A DNA stretch of 41,353 nt. It comes from Amycolatopsis nivea (GTDB lineage Bacteria; Actinomycetota; Actinomycetes; Mycobacteriales; Pseudonocardiaceae). This document shows, one piece after another, positions 16,234 through 25,273 of this stretch. The translations under genes were made by a program, and so were the position numbers. A model generated the notes under the pieces. The model searched no databases and had not been told where the DNA came from. It saw only the letters and a program-made list of their open reading frames with translations. The stretch is from contig NZ_SDLT01000054.1 in assembly GCF_004522235.1 (NCBI RefSeq), positions 1-41,353 of the forward strand, in the 5' to 3' direction. Every line of letters starts with the position of its first letter. Position 1 is the first letter of the stretch.

Positions 16234-16563
16234 CTAGAACAAGCCGACCGGCTCGTCATCCCCGGGCTCGTCACCGTCCGGGCGCCAGCGGTACTTCCGC
16301 AGGTCCACCTTGTCGCCGTCCGCGAGGACGCCCTCGGCGCGCAGTCGCTCCAGCTGTTCGTGCAGCAGATGCGGCGCGGGGGTCCCGTTCGCGCGGAGGA
16401 TGCGGTGCCAGGGCAGGTCGTGGCCGTCCTCGGCGAGGGCGCGGCCGACCATGCGCGGAGAGGGAGCGCCGGAGAGCGCTGCGACGTCGCCGTACGTCGC
16501 GACTGTCCCCGCGGGTACGTCGGCGATGACTGCGCGTATCCGCTCGTGCAGTTCGTCGTTCAT
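16234..16563 (-). CDS. Alkyltransferase-like (ATL) DNA-binding protein, MGMT family
   Basis: A 109-residue protein with the DNA-binding half of O6-alkylguanine-DNA alkyltransferase: VATYGDVAALSGAPSPRMVGRAL. The active-site motif PCHR is PWHR here (W52), so alkyl transfer is impossible. This is the signature of ATL proteins, which flip alkylated guanine and hand it to nucleotide excision repair. Tyr24 and an Arg in the SPRMVGR segment fit the base-flipping roles. It is divergent from adnA. A similar gene sits beside adnAB in mycobacteria (Rv3204, from memory). Confidence 0.9.
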   Translation of the reverse strand: MNDELHERIRAVIADVPAGTVATYGDVAALSGAPSPRMVGRALAEDGHDLPWHRILRANGTPAPHLLHEQLERLRAEGVLADGDKVDLRKYRWRPDGDEPGDDEPVGLF

Positions 16564-16640
16564 GACCCGGGGAATGATAGTCCCGCCGAGGGGTGTGCCG
16601 GTGCGCCACCCGGGTGAGCGGGCATGGTTCCATCGCTGAT

Positions 16641-19600
16641 GTGCACGTGCGGAGAGCAGGGACTGGGCAGGCGCGGCTGGTGCGCCCGCCGGTCCCCGCC
16701 GCACCCACGTTCACCTGGGACGAGGACGCTCGACGGCTGCTGTCGGCGCCCGCGGGATTCCGCCGCGTGCTCGGCGGGCCGGGCACCGGGAAGACGGCGC
16801 TGCTCGCCACCGCTGCCGCGCGCCGGATCGCTGAGGGGGCGGATCCGGAGAGCGTGCTGCTGCTCACGACGTCCCGCCGGGCCGCCGACGCGCTGCGCGC
16901 CGACCTCACACGGCGGCTCACGTCGGACCCGGATCAGGAGTCTCCGCTGCCGCGCACGGTGAGCGAACCGCTTGTGCGCACAGTGCATTCGTACGCGTTT
17001 TCCTTGCTGCGCCTGGAAGCTCGCGCCGAGGAACTGCCGCCGCCGCGGTTGCTGGCCGGGGCGGAGCAGGACGTCGTCGTGCGCGAACTGCTGGAGGGCG
17101 ACCTGGAGGAGGGCGCGACCGACTGGCCGGAGCAACTGCGTCCGGCGCTGACCGTTCCCGGGTTCGCCGAGGAACTGCGCGACCTGCTGATGCGGGCGGC
17201 CGAACGCGGGCTCGGGCCGGAGGATCTGACTGAACTCGGGCATCGCCAGGACCGCGAGGAGTGGGTCGCGGCGGGGCAGTTCTGGGCGCAGTACGAGGAG
17301 GTCACCCAGCTGCAGGGGGCGGGCGGCAACGCGCTCGGCCTGCCTGCCGCGCCCGCGCTGGACGCCGCGGAGCTGGTGACGTCGGCGTTGCTCGCGCTGG
17401 AGGACGACGAGGAATTGCGCGAACGCGAGCGCGGCCGCGTCCGGCATTTGTTCGTGGACGACGCGCATCACCTGGATCCGTTGCAGGTTCAGCTGATCCG
17501 CACGATCGGGCACACCGCGGAGGAGTTCGTGGTGGCCGGCGATCCGGATCAGTCGGTGTTCTCCTTCCGCGGCGCGGACCCGAAACTGTTCGCCGATTCC
17601 GACAATGACGGCGACCGGACGGTCATGCTGACCACCTCGCACCGGCTCGCTCCGACGGTCCGGGCGGCGGTCGCGAAGCTCGGTGCGACGTTGCCCGGTG
17701 CCTCGCCGCATCGGAAGTTGGTTACCCCGCAAGGGAAACGCGGCGGCAAGGTGCGGGTGCGGCTGATGCCGACTCCGGCGGCGGAGGCCAGCTGGATCGC
17801 CGACCAGCTTCGGCGGGCGCATCTCGTTGACGGAGTTCCGTGGTCGGAGATGGCGGTGCTGGTCCGGTCTCCGGCGCGAACTTTCCTTGTGCTGCAACGT
17901 GCCTTGCGTGCGGCTGGGGTGCCGATCGGTTCGGCCACTGAGGAATTGCCGTTGGCGAAGCACTCCGCGGTACGGCCGTTGCTGGCGGTGTTGCGGATCG
18001 CGGCGGAGCCGGAATTGCTGGACGTCGACATCGCGGAAATGTTGCTGTCCTCGTCGCTCGGCGGGGCGGATCCGTTGGCGTTGCGACGGTTGCGGCGCGG
18101 TCTTCGTCGGCTGGAGTTGGCTGGCGGCGGGCAGCGGTCGAGTGATGAATTGCTCGTGGAAGCGTTGCGGGGCGGGGACATTCTCGTCGGCCTCGCTGAC
18201 AACGAGGCGTTGCCGGTTCGCCGGGTCGGCAAGCTGCTGAGCGTCACGCACCAGGCGGTGAGCCGCGGCGAAAGCGTCGAGCAGGTGCTGTGGGAGCTGT
18301 GGCAGGCGAGCGGGCTGCAGGAACGGTTGCTGCGTCTGGTGGATCGCGGCGGCTCGCTCGGTGCGCAGGCTGATCGCGACTTGGACGCCGTGGTGGCGTT
18401 GTTCGATGCGGCGGGTCGGTATGCCGATCGGTTGCCCAAGGCGAGCGTCGCGGCGTTCGCGGATTACCTGTCGTCGCAGAACATCGCGGGGGACACGCTC
18501 GCACCGGCGGCGATTCCGGGCGAAGGGGTTTCCCTGCTGACAGCGCACGCTTCGGCGGGTCGCGAGTGGACAGTGGTCGCGGTCGCCGGGGTGCAGGAGG
18601 GCGCGTGGCCGGATATGCGGCTGCGTGGCTCGTTGCTGGGCGTCGAGCGGCTGGTCGACCTGCTGTCCGGAGTGGACGAACACGACAAGGTGTCCGCTAT
18701 CGCGCCGATCCTTGCCGAGGAGCGGCGGCTGTTCTACCTCGCGGCGAGCCGCGCGCGCCGGACGCTGCTGGTGACCGCGGTCGCCGGGGAAGACGAGCAG
18801 CCGTCCCGGTTCCTCGACGACCTTGAGGAGAACGGCGCCGACGACGGCATGCTCGACTCCCGGATGAAACCGCCGGGCCGGTCGCTCGTGCTGGCCGAAT
18901 TGGTGGGCGAGCTGCGCGAGGTCGTGTGTGACGACAAGACGGATCCAGAACGCCGGAAGCGGGCGGCGAAACAACTCGCCCGGCTGGCTGCGGCCGGGGT
19001 TCCGGGGGCGCATCCGGACACTTGGTACGGCTTGATGGAAGCGTCCACTGAGGACCCGGTGCACGGGCCCGGCGACCTGATGCGGATCTCACCGTCCACT
19101 GTGGAGATCCTGGTGAAGTGTCCGCTTCGCTGGCTGATCGAGCGGCACGGCGGCAGCGATCCGGCGCAACTGGCGGCGGTGACCGGAACTCTGGTGCACG
19201 GTTTGGCGCAGGCGATCGCGGGCGGCAGCACGGAGGAGCAGATCCAGGCCGCGCTGGACGAAGCGTGGGTGCGCGTCGACGCCGGCGCGCCGTGGTTCTC
19301 CCGTCGTGAACGGTCGCGGGTGGAGCAAATGCTGCGCAACTTCGTGTCGTGGCTGGAAAAGTCGCGGCAGGAGCTGATCGAGGCCGGGGTCGAGCAGGAC
19401 ATCGAGGTCGAGTTGCCGATGGGCGACGAAGAAGTGCGCGTGCTGCTGCGCGGACGCGTCGACCGGGTCGAGATGGACAAGGACGGCCGTCCGGTGATCG
19501 TGGACATCAAGACCGGCAAGGTCCCGGTGTCCGGCGCGGACGCGGAGAAGCACCCGCAGCTCGCGGCGTACCAGCTGGCGGTGCTGCTGGGCGCGGTCGA

Positions 19601-19853
19601 GGGCAAGACGACGCCCGGCGGCGCGAAGCTCGTGTATGTCGCGAAGGGGAACAACAAAACCGGGGCCACCCAACGGGATCAGCCGCCGATGGACGAGGAC
19701 AACGGGCGCGAGTGGCTGGAGCTGGTGCGCTCGGCCGCGGCCGCCGCGGTCGGTCCGGACTACCAGGCGCACGAGAACGCCGACTGCGACCGGTGCCCGG
19801 CGCGCGGTTGCTGCCCGTTGCGTCCGGAAGGCCGTCAGGTGACCGGACCGTGA
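16641..19853 (+). CDS. adnA: AdnA-like helicase-nuclease subunit
   Basis: About 1070 residues: an N-terminal UvrD/Rep-type motor and C-terminal RecB-like nuclease, one half of the actinobacterial AdnAB complex that resects DNA double-strand breaks. Walker A is GGPGTGKTAL (about 45-54). Motif II reads FVDDAHHLD near 269 instead of DEYQD, and motif III is GDPDQSVFSFRG. The nuclease core has VIVDIKTGK near 953 and QLAAYQLA. An Fe-S cluster is likely from Cys in VKCPLRW (about 825) plus DCDRCPARGCCP near the end. Start uncertain: GTG 16641 or 16647; an upstream frame extends to 16593. The stop overlaps the next GTG. Confidence 0.9.
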   Translation: MHVRRAGTGQARLVRPPVPAAPTFTWDEDARRLLSAPAGFRRVLGGPGTGKTALLATAAARRIAEGADPESVLLLTTSRRAADALRADLTRRLTSDPDQESPLPRTVSEPLVRTVHSYAFSLLRLEARAEELPPPRLLAGAEQDVVVRELLEGDLEEGATDWPEQLRPALTVPGFAEELRDLLMRAAERGLGPEDLTELGHRQDREEWVAAGQFWAQYEEVTQLQGAGGNALGLPAAPALDAAELVTSALLALEDDEELRERERGRVRHLFVDDAHHLDPLQVQLIRTIGHTAEEFVVAGDPDQSVFSFRGADPKLFADSDNDGDRTVMLTTSHRLAPTVRAAVAKLGATLPGASPHRKLVTPQGKRGGKVRVRLMPTPAAEASWIADQLRRAHLVDGVPWSEMAVLVRSPARTFLVLQRALRAAGVPIGSATEELPLAKHSAVRPLLAVLRIAAEPELLDVDIAEMLLSSSLGGADPLALRRLRRGLRRLELAGGGQRSSDELLVEALRGGDILVGLADNEALPVRRVGKLLSVTHQAVSRGESVEQVLWELWQASGLQERLLRLVDRGGSLGAQADRDLDAVVALFDAAGRYADRLPKASVAAFADYLSSQNIAGDTLAPAAIPGEGVSLLTAHASAGREWTVVAVAGVQEGAWPDMRLRGSLLGVERLVDLLSGVDEHDKVSAIAPILAEERRLFYLAASRARRTLLVTAVAGEDEQPSRFLDDLEENGADDGMLDSRMKPPGRSLVLAELVGELREVVCDDKTDPERRKRAAKQLARLAAAGVPGAHPDTWYGLMEASTEDPVHGPGDLMRISPSTVEILVKCPLRWLIERHGGSDPAQLAAVTGTLVHGLAQAIAGGSTEEQIQAALDEAWVRVDAGAPWFSRRERSRVEQMLRNFVSWLEKSRQELIEAGVEQDIEVELPMGDEEVRVLLRGRVDRVEMDKDGRPVIVDIKTGKVPVSGADAEKHPQLAAYQLAVLLGAVEGKTTPGGAKLVYVAKGNNKTGATQRDQPPMDEDNGREWLELVRSAAAAAVGPDYQAHENADCDRCPARGCCPLRPEGRQVTGP

Positions 19854-22800
19854 GCCCGGTGGTGATCGCCAATCCCGTCGGGCCCGCGGAAATCGCCGAC
19901 GCACTGGGGTTGCACCGGCCGACGCCCGAGCAGGCGACCGTGATCGCGTCGCCGGTCGAGCCGTCGCTGGTCGTCGCGGGCGCGGGTGCGGGGAAGACCG
20001 AAACCATGGCCGCGCGCGTGGTGTGGTTGGTGGCTAACGGAATCGTGAGCCCGGAACGCGTGCTCGGGCTGACCTTCACTCGGAAAGCCGCGCGTCAGCT
20101 CGGGGAGCGAGTGCGGGCGCGGTTGCGGCGGCTCGCCGGTTCGGGGCTGCTGGAGCGGATCGATCCGTCGGGCGCGTTGCGGGCCACTGTGGTCGCCGGT
20201 GAGCCGACGGTGCTGACCTATCACGCGTATGCCGGGCGTTTGCTTTCGGAGCACGGGTTGCGGCTTCCGGTGCAGCCTGGTGTCCGGTTGCTGTCGGAGA
20301 CTTCGTCGTGGCAGCTGGCGCATCGAGTGGTGTCCACTTGGGACAATGACCTGGACACCGACCGCGTGCCGCCGACGGTCACCGCGCAGCTGCTCGCTTT
20401 GGCCGGGGAACTTGGCGAGCATCTGATCTCGACGGAAAAGCTCGGGCAATACACCGAGTGGCTGTGCGAGGTCATCGAGAATGCGCCACGCGCGAAAGGC
20501 CAGCGCGCGTCGCTGCCGGTGAAGCTGCAGGAAGTGCTGGCAGCGCAACGGTTCCGGCTGGCACTGCTGCCGTTGGTCGAGGATTATCATCGCCGCAAAC
20601 GGGCGGAAGGCGCGCTCGACTTCGCGGATCAGATGTCTCTCGCGGCGCAGCTCGCCGACGGATATCCGGCGGTGGTGGCGGGGGAGCGCGAGCGGTACGG
20701 GGCGGTGCTGCTGGACGAATACCAGGACACCGGGCACGCGCAACGAGTGTTGCTGCGGTCGTTGTTCGGCGGCGTTGAGCATTCGCCGATGCCGGTGACC
20801 GCGGTCGGCGACCCGGCACAGGCGATTTACGGCTGGCGCGGCGCGAGCGCGGCGAACCTGCCCCGGTTCACCACGGACTTCCCGCGCCGTGGCGAGGAAC
20901 GGCTCGAAACCGCGCACGAATTCGGGCTGCTCACCAGTTTCCGCAATCCGCCGGAAATCCTGGAACTGGCCAACGCGATCTCGGAACCGTTGCGGCAGCG
21001 CGGACTTGGCGTGGAACGGCTGCGCGCGCGGGACGGTGCCGGTCCGGCGGACATCGCGGTCGCGCTGTTGCCGGATGTGCGCGCGGAACGCGAGTGGGTC
21101 GCTGACGCGATGGCCCAGCGTTGGCATGCGGAGAAAGAAGAATCCGGGAAGCCGCCGACCGCCGCGGTGCTGGTGCGCCGCCGCGCGGACATGGCACCGA
21201 TCGCGGCGGAAATGCGGATGCGCGGGCTGCCGGTGGAGGTCGTGGGCCTCGGCGGGTTGCTGGACGAACCTGAGGTCGCCGACCTCGTGTCAACCCTGCG
21301 GGTGCTCGCCGATCCGCTGGCCGGCAGCGCGGCCGCTCGATTGCTGACCGGTGCGCGCTGGCGGATCGCGGCGGCGGACGTCGCGGCGTTGTGGCGGCGG
21401 GCCAACGAACTCACCTCACCCGAGCCTCGGGCGAAGGAGGGTGAAGAACCGGAACTGGTCGCCGAACGCGCGGAACAGGCCGGGCTGATCGACGCCGTCG
21501 ACGAACCCGGCGCGCCCGAGCGTTATTCCGCAGAGGGGTACCGGCGAATTCGCCGTCTGGGCGCGGAATTGACGGCATTGCGCCGTCGGTTGGACCAGTC
21601 GCTGCCGGAATTGGTGGCGGACGTCGAACGCACGATGCTGCTCGACGTTGAATCGCTCGCCCGACCTGGGTCAGCGGGTCGCGCGCATTTGGACGCGTTT
21701 GCCGAAGTCGTTACTGACTACGCCGAGACCGCGCCAACGGCGACTCTCTTGTCCTTTGTGGACTATCTGAACACCGCGGCGCACGCGGAAGACGGGCTCA
21801 CGCCTGGCGAGGTGCAGGTGGTTCCGGATCGCGTGCAGGTGCTCACCGTGCACTCCGCCAAGGGGCTGGAGTGGGAAGTGGTGGCGGTCCCGCATCTGGT
21901 CGCTGAGGTGTTCCCGGGCAAGCGTCGTTCGTCGTCGTGGTTGCGTACTTCTACCGCGCTGCCCGCGCATTTGCGCGGTGACGCGGCGGATCTGCCGAAG
22001 CTGCAGATCGCGGAAGGATTTGACCGCAAAGAAGTGCAGGAAGCGCTGGAACTGCACGAGGAAGGATTCGTCGCCCGCGAGGCCGACGAGGAACGACGGT
22101 TGTGCTACGTCGCGCTGACCCGTTCCGAGCGGGCGCTGCTCGTTTCCGGGCATTGGTGGAACGAAAGCAGTACGCGAGCCAAAGGGCCGTCGATCTTCCT
22201 CTCCGAAATCGCCGAGGTGATGAACGAGGCCGATCCGCCGCTGGGCGTGGTGGACGTCTGGGCCGAGGAGCCGGAGGAGGGCGAGGAGAACCCGCTGGTC
22301 GCGGACTCTCGGACGGCGCAGTGGCCGGTGGACCCGCTGGGCGAGCGGCGGTCCGGAGTCGCCACCGGGGTGGATCTGCTGCTGGCGGAAATGGCGGCCC
22401 TGGAAGAGGAACCGGAGCCCGAACCGGAAGCCGAGCCGCTTCCGGCCGCTGACGACGACGAAATCCCGCTGCCGCCGGAACCCGAGGACGAAGAAGAATT
22501 CCTGCCGGACGACGAGTACTTCGAAGACGACGAGGACGTCATCGATCCGGAAGACCCGGACGGCTGGGCTGCCGACACCGACGTCCTCCTCGCCGAACGC
22601 GCGCGCTCGCAGTCCACTGTGGATCGCGTTGCGCTGCCCGCGCAGCTGAGCGTGAGCCAGTTGGTGGACCTGGCGTCCGATGCGGACGCTCTGGCGCAAC
22701 GCCTGCGCCGCCCGCTTCCGTTGCCGCCCAATACTTTCGCTCGTCGCGGCACCGCGTTCCACAGCTGGCTGGAGCAACGGTTCTCCGGCGACCGGCTGCT

Positions 22801-23230
22801 GGAGATCGACGACCTCCCGGGCGCGGCCGATGTCGGCGAAGCACCGGATACCGATTTCGAAGCCCTGCAGGAAGCTTTCGAGAACAGCGAATGGGCCGAC
22901 CGGGTCCCGGTCGCCGTGGAGGTGCCGTTCTCCGCGGACGTCGAAGGCATTACCTTGCGCGGCCGGATGGACGCGGTGTACGCGGACCCGGACGGCGGCT
23001 GGACTGTCGTGGACTGGAAGACCGGTTCCGTCCCGTCCGAAGAACGGCTGCCGGCCTTGGCTATTCAGCTCGGTGCGTACCGATTGGCGTGGGCCGCGCT
23101 GAAGAAAGTGCCGGTGGAACGGGTGCGTGCGGCCTTCCACTATGTCCGGCATGGACACACGCTGCGCCCGGCCGACTTGCTGGACGCGGAAGGCCTGCGC
23201 GCCTTGCTGCGCAACGTTCCGCAGGAATAG
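19850..23230 (+). CDS. adnB: AdnB-like helicase-nuclease subunit
   Basis: A 1126-residue UvrD-family helicase with a RecB-like nuclease, partner of the preceding gene. Walker A is AGAGAGKTETM (about 41-51), motif II is LLDEYQD (about 288), motif III is VGDPAQAIYGWRG, and VLTVHSAKGLEWEVV is the later helicase motif, so this motor looks intact. The nuclease has WTVVDWKTG near 1053 and IQLGAYRLAW. A strongly acidic, proline-rich stretch of about 55 residues (about 850-905) separates motor and nuclease. GTG start in GTGA overlap with adnA. The gene ends three bases before the convergent membrane-protein gene. Confidence 0.92.
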   Translation: MSPVVIANPVGPAEIADALGLHRPTPEQATVIASPVEPSLVVAGAGAGKTETMAARVVWLVANGIVSPERVLGLTFTRKAARQLGERVRARLRRLAGSGLLERIDPSGALRATVVAGEPTVLTYHAYAGRLLSEHGLRLPVQPGVRLLSETSSWQLAHRVVSTWDNDLDTDRVPPTVTAQLLALAGELGEHLISTEKLGQYTEWLCEVIENAPRAKGQRASLPVKLQEVLAAQRFRLALLPLVEDYHRRKRAEGALDFADQMSLAAQLADGYPAVVAGERERYGAVLLDEYQDTGHAQRVLLRSLFGGVEHSPMPVTAVGDPAQAIYGWRGASAANLPRFTTDFPRRGEERLETAHEFGLLTSFRNPPEILELANAISEPLRQRGLGVERLRARDGAGPADIAVALLPDVRAEREWVADAMAQRWHAEKEESGKPPTAAVLVRRRADMAPIAAEMRMRGLPVEVVGLGGLLDEPEVADLVSTLRVLADPLAGSAAARLLTGARWRIAAADVAALWRRANELTSPEPRAKEGEEPELVAERAEQAGLIDAVDEPGAPERYSAEGYRRIRRLGAELTALRRRLDQSLPELVADVERTMLLDVESLARPGSAGRAHLDAFAEVVTDYAETAPTATLLSFVDYLNTAAHAEDGLTPGEVQVVPDRVQVLTVHSAKGLEWEVVAVPHLVAEVFPGKRRSSSWLRTSTALPAHLRGDAADLPKLQIAEGFDRKEVQEALELHEEGFVAREADEERRLCYVALTRSERALLVSGHWWNESSTRAKGPSIFLSEIAEVMNEADPPLGVVDVWAEEPEEGEENPLVADSRTAQWPVDPLGERRSGVATGVDLLLAEMAALEEEPEPEPEAEPLPAADDDEIPLPPEPEDEEEFLPDDEYFEDDEDVIDPEDPDGWAADTDVLLAERARSQSTVDRVALPAQLSVSQLVDLASDADALAQRLRRPLPLPPNTFARRGTAFHSWLEQRFSGDRLLEIDDLPGAADVGEAPDTDFEALQEAFENSEWADRVPVAVEVPFSADVEGITLRGRMDAVYADPDGGWTVVDWKTGSVPSEERLPALAIQLGAYRLAWAALKKVPVERVRAAFHYVRHGHTLRPADLLDAEGLRALLRNVPQE

Positions 23231-23233
23231 AAG

Positions 23234-23617
23234 CTAGGCCCGATCCCGGACGGTCAACGCCCAGTTCACCAACGGCCATTGCAGCGGCAACCGAAGCCAC
23301 GCCACCGCGCGGTCCCGGGCCGGGCGGCCGCGCCGCTGATAATCCAACGCCATTTTCACATTCCCCGGAAACACCCCGACGAACAGGAGCGCCGCCGCCA
23401 ATCCGCCGAGCCGGCGCGTGCGCGGCATCGCGATCCCGGCGGCGACGGTCAGCTCGGCGACGCCCGACGCGTACGTCCAGGTGCGCCGGTCACCGGGCAA
23501 TTCCTTCGGGACCAGCGCGTCGAACTGCTTCGGCCGGGCGAAGTGCAGGACGCCCGCCCCGGCGAGGACGGCGGCGAGAAGAAGCGCTGGACGTTGCGAC
23601 GCGCGAGGCTCGGACAT
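23234..23617 (-). CDS. Small DoxX-like membrane protein
   Basis: A 127-residue protein with about four hydrophobic segments (ALLLAAVLAGAGVLHF, SGVAELTVAAGIAM, LGGLAAALLFVGVFPGNVKMAL and a C-terminal LQWPLVNWAL). The HFARPKQFD motif and the FPGNVKMALDY motif are common in DoxX-family actinobacterial proteins. Function unknown. ATG 23617 (MSEPRAS) is chosen; ATG 23638 would add seven residues. Convergent with adnB with a three-base gap. Confidence 0.75.
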   Translation of the reverse strand: MSEPRASQRPALLLAAVLAGAGVLHFARPKQFDALVPKELPGDRRTWTYASGVAELTVAAGIAMPRTRRLGGLAAALLFVGVFPGNVKMALDYQRRGRPARDRAVAWLRLPLQWPLVNWALTVRDRA

Positions 23618-23723
23618 GCGGCAAGCCTGCCACAGCATGATCGCCGCGACGGGTGTGCGGGTGCTCCGATTGGGTTATCCTCCCGGCTGTGAGTGACGCC
23701 GAACGCGCGCGGGGAGCCGGTGC

Positions 23724-24806
23724 ATGAAGGCCTTGAAACGGCTGCCCCTCAACGTCCGGTTGAACGACCGGCCCGACCACGAGCTCGTCGGCGTGATCCG
23801 GATGCCGGAGCTGACCGTCAGCCCGATGCGGTCGATCGTCAAGCGGATCATCGGGGCCATGCTGGCGCTGCTGGCGACGGTGCTGATCGTCTATCTCGAC
23901 CGGGACGGCTACCGCGACGCGAACGGCGACGGCCTTTCCCTTCTCGACTCGCTTTATTACGCGACAGTTTCCCTCTCGACCACCGGCTACGGCGACATCG
24001 CTCCGGCCACCGCGTCTGCGCGGCTGGTGAACGTCATCGTGATCACGCCGCTGCGGGTGCTCTTCCTCATCGTCCTCGTCGGGACCACCCTGGAAGTGCT
24101 CACCGAGCGCTCCCGGCAGGCGTTCAAAATCCAGAAGTGGAGGACGAAGGTGCGTGACCACACCGTCGTCGTCGGTTTCGGCACGAAGGGCCGCTCGGCG
24201 GTCAACGCGCTGCTCGGCGACGAGGAGGTGCAGGCCAACCGCGTCGTGGTCGTCGACACCGACCAGCAGGCGCTGGACGCGGCGAGCGCGCTCGGCCTCG
24301 TCACCGTGCACGGCTCGGCGACCAGGGCGGACGTCCTGCGCGTCGCGGGCGTGCAGCACGCACGGGCCGTAGTGGTCGCGCCGAACCGCGACGACACCGC
24401 CGTGCTGGTCACCCTCACCGCGCGCGAGCTGGCCCCGAAGGCGCACATCGTGGCGTCGGTGCGCGAGGCGGAGAACGTGCACCTGCTGAAGCAGTCCGGG
24501 GCCAACCAGGTCGTGGTGTCGAGCGAGACCGCCGGGCGGCTGCTCGGGATGGCGACATCCACTCCGCTTGTAGTGGACATGGTCGAGGACCTGCTGACCC
24601 CGGAATCCGGACTGGCGATCGCCGAGCGCGGCATCGAACCGAGCGAGGAAGGCGGCTCGCCCCGGCACCTGGCGGACACGGTGCTCGGCGTGGTGCGCGA
24701 CGGGGTGCTCTACCGGGTGGACGCTCCGCAGGCGGACGCGCTGGAGCCGGGGGACCGGCTGCTGTACGTCAAGAAGGTCACGCAGGTGGATCAGATCGAG
24801 CGGTGA
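23724..24806 (+). CDS. Potassium channel with RCK (TrkA-N/C) domain
   Basis: A 360-residue membrane protein. A helix at about 40-58, a pore loop with the K+ filter TTGYGD (86-91) and a second helix at about 101-125 form one two-TM channel subunit; four should assemble. The RCK domain begins at HTVVVGFGTKGRSAV (GxGxxG at 151-156), followed by VVVVDTD and a TrkA-C segment ending in GDRLLYVKK. It resembles mycobacterial Rv3200c, which also lies beside adnAB (from memory). GGGGAG lies about eight bases before ATG 23724. The RCK domain should gate the channel by nucleotide or ion binding. Confidence 0.92.
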   Translation: MKALKRLPLNVRLNDRPDHELVGVIRMPELTVSPMRSIVKRIIGAMLALLATVLIVYLDRDGYRDANGDGLSLLDSLYYATVSLSTTGYGDIAPATASARLVNVIVITPLRVLFLIVLVGTTLEVLTERSRQAFKIQKWRTKVRDHTVVVGFGTKGRSAVNALLGDEEVQANRVVVVDTDQQALDAASALGLVTVHGSATRADVLRVAGVQHARAVVVAPNRDDTAVLVTLTARELAPKAHIVASVREAENVHLLKQSGANQVVVSSETAGRLLGMATSTPLVVDMVEDLLTPESGLAIAERGIEPSEEGGSPRHLADTVLGVVRDGVLYRVDAPQADALEPGDRLLYVKKVTQVDQIER

Positions 24807-25273
24807 GGTGCGGCGGGCGCGCTGGGGTTTCGCAGCGACAATGCGCATGGGCCGCCACTCGCCCGTGGCGACGGACCCGGCTCGCGATGCCGACCTTGAA
24901 TTGGGAGCGAAGCCCAGGCCAGTCTCGCCAGCGGCTGCTTCGCATCGCCTGGCGGGCACCGCGAACCCGCTGCACAACGCGCTGCTGGGGAAACAGCCGC
25001 TGGGTGCACCGATCGCCGGGTTCGTCCGACGCAACCAATGCCGCGTTGGGTGGGAGGGATGCACCGGGTGCCGCGTTGGGTGCGTGCGATGCACCGAACG
25101 CCACTTTGGGTGCGTGAGATGCACCCAAAGTGGCATCGGGGCACTCGCCGAGCCAGTTCGGTGCGGGCAGAGGCGAGCGTCGGCAGGCAGCGGGCGGGCG
25201 CGACCTCGCCCGGGGTCCCCCGTGCGCGGGCACCTCACTGGGTTTTGCCCCCGGCATCTGGAAGCATGGCGTC
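24807..25273. other. 467-base gene-free region with a tandem repeat
   Basis: All frames here are open for long distances on both strands because of high GC, but none looks like a protein. Frames over 25031-25150 read a ten-residue repeat in every frame, as expected for a 30-bp non-coding repeat. The promoter of the small membrane protein should lie near 25200-25270; no clear -10 is visible. Confidence 0.6.
25031..25150. repeat. 30-bp tandem repeat, four units
   Basis: Units at 25031-25060, 25061-25090, 25091-25120 and 25121-25150 have exactly 30-bp spacing. The first three share GC-ACC at the start, GCC-C in the middle and TTGGGTG after it; the fourth is degenerate. Within each unit the CACC-AA and TTGGGTG parts are partly complementary. 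The same unit appears at 11-40. Confidence 0.85.

Noticed and set aside
15931..16617. Plus-strand open frame across the gap and the alkyltransferase-like gene
   Set aside because: It runs antisense through a well-recognised ATL gene and through the palindromic repeat.
16560..19064. Long minus-strand open frame opposite adnA
   Set aside because: Composition is that of an antisense shadow, and adnA motifs are on the plus strand.
22399..22566. Frameshift or foreign insertion in adnB
   Set aside because: The frame and codon style continue unchanged on both sides; a long acidic linker is a simpler reading.
25031..25150. CRISPR array
   Set aside because: Units are adjacent with no unique spacers, and no cas gene is near.
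24807..25273. Small secreted repeat protein in the gap after the K+ channel gene
   Set aside because: A ten-residue repeat appears in every frame on both strands, which is what a 30-bp non-coding repeat gives.
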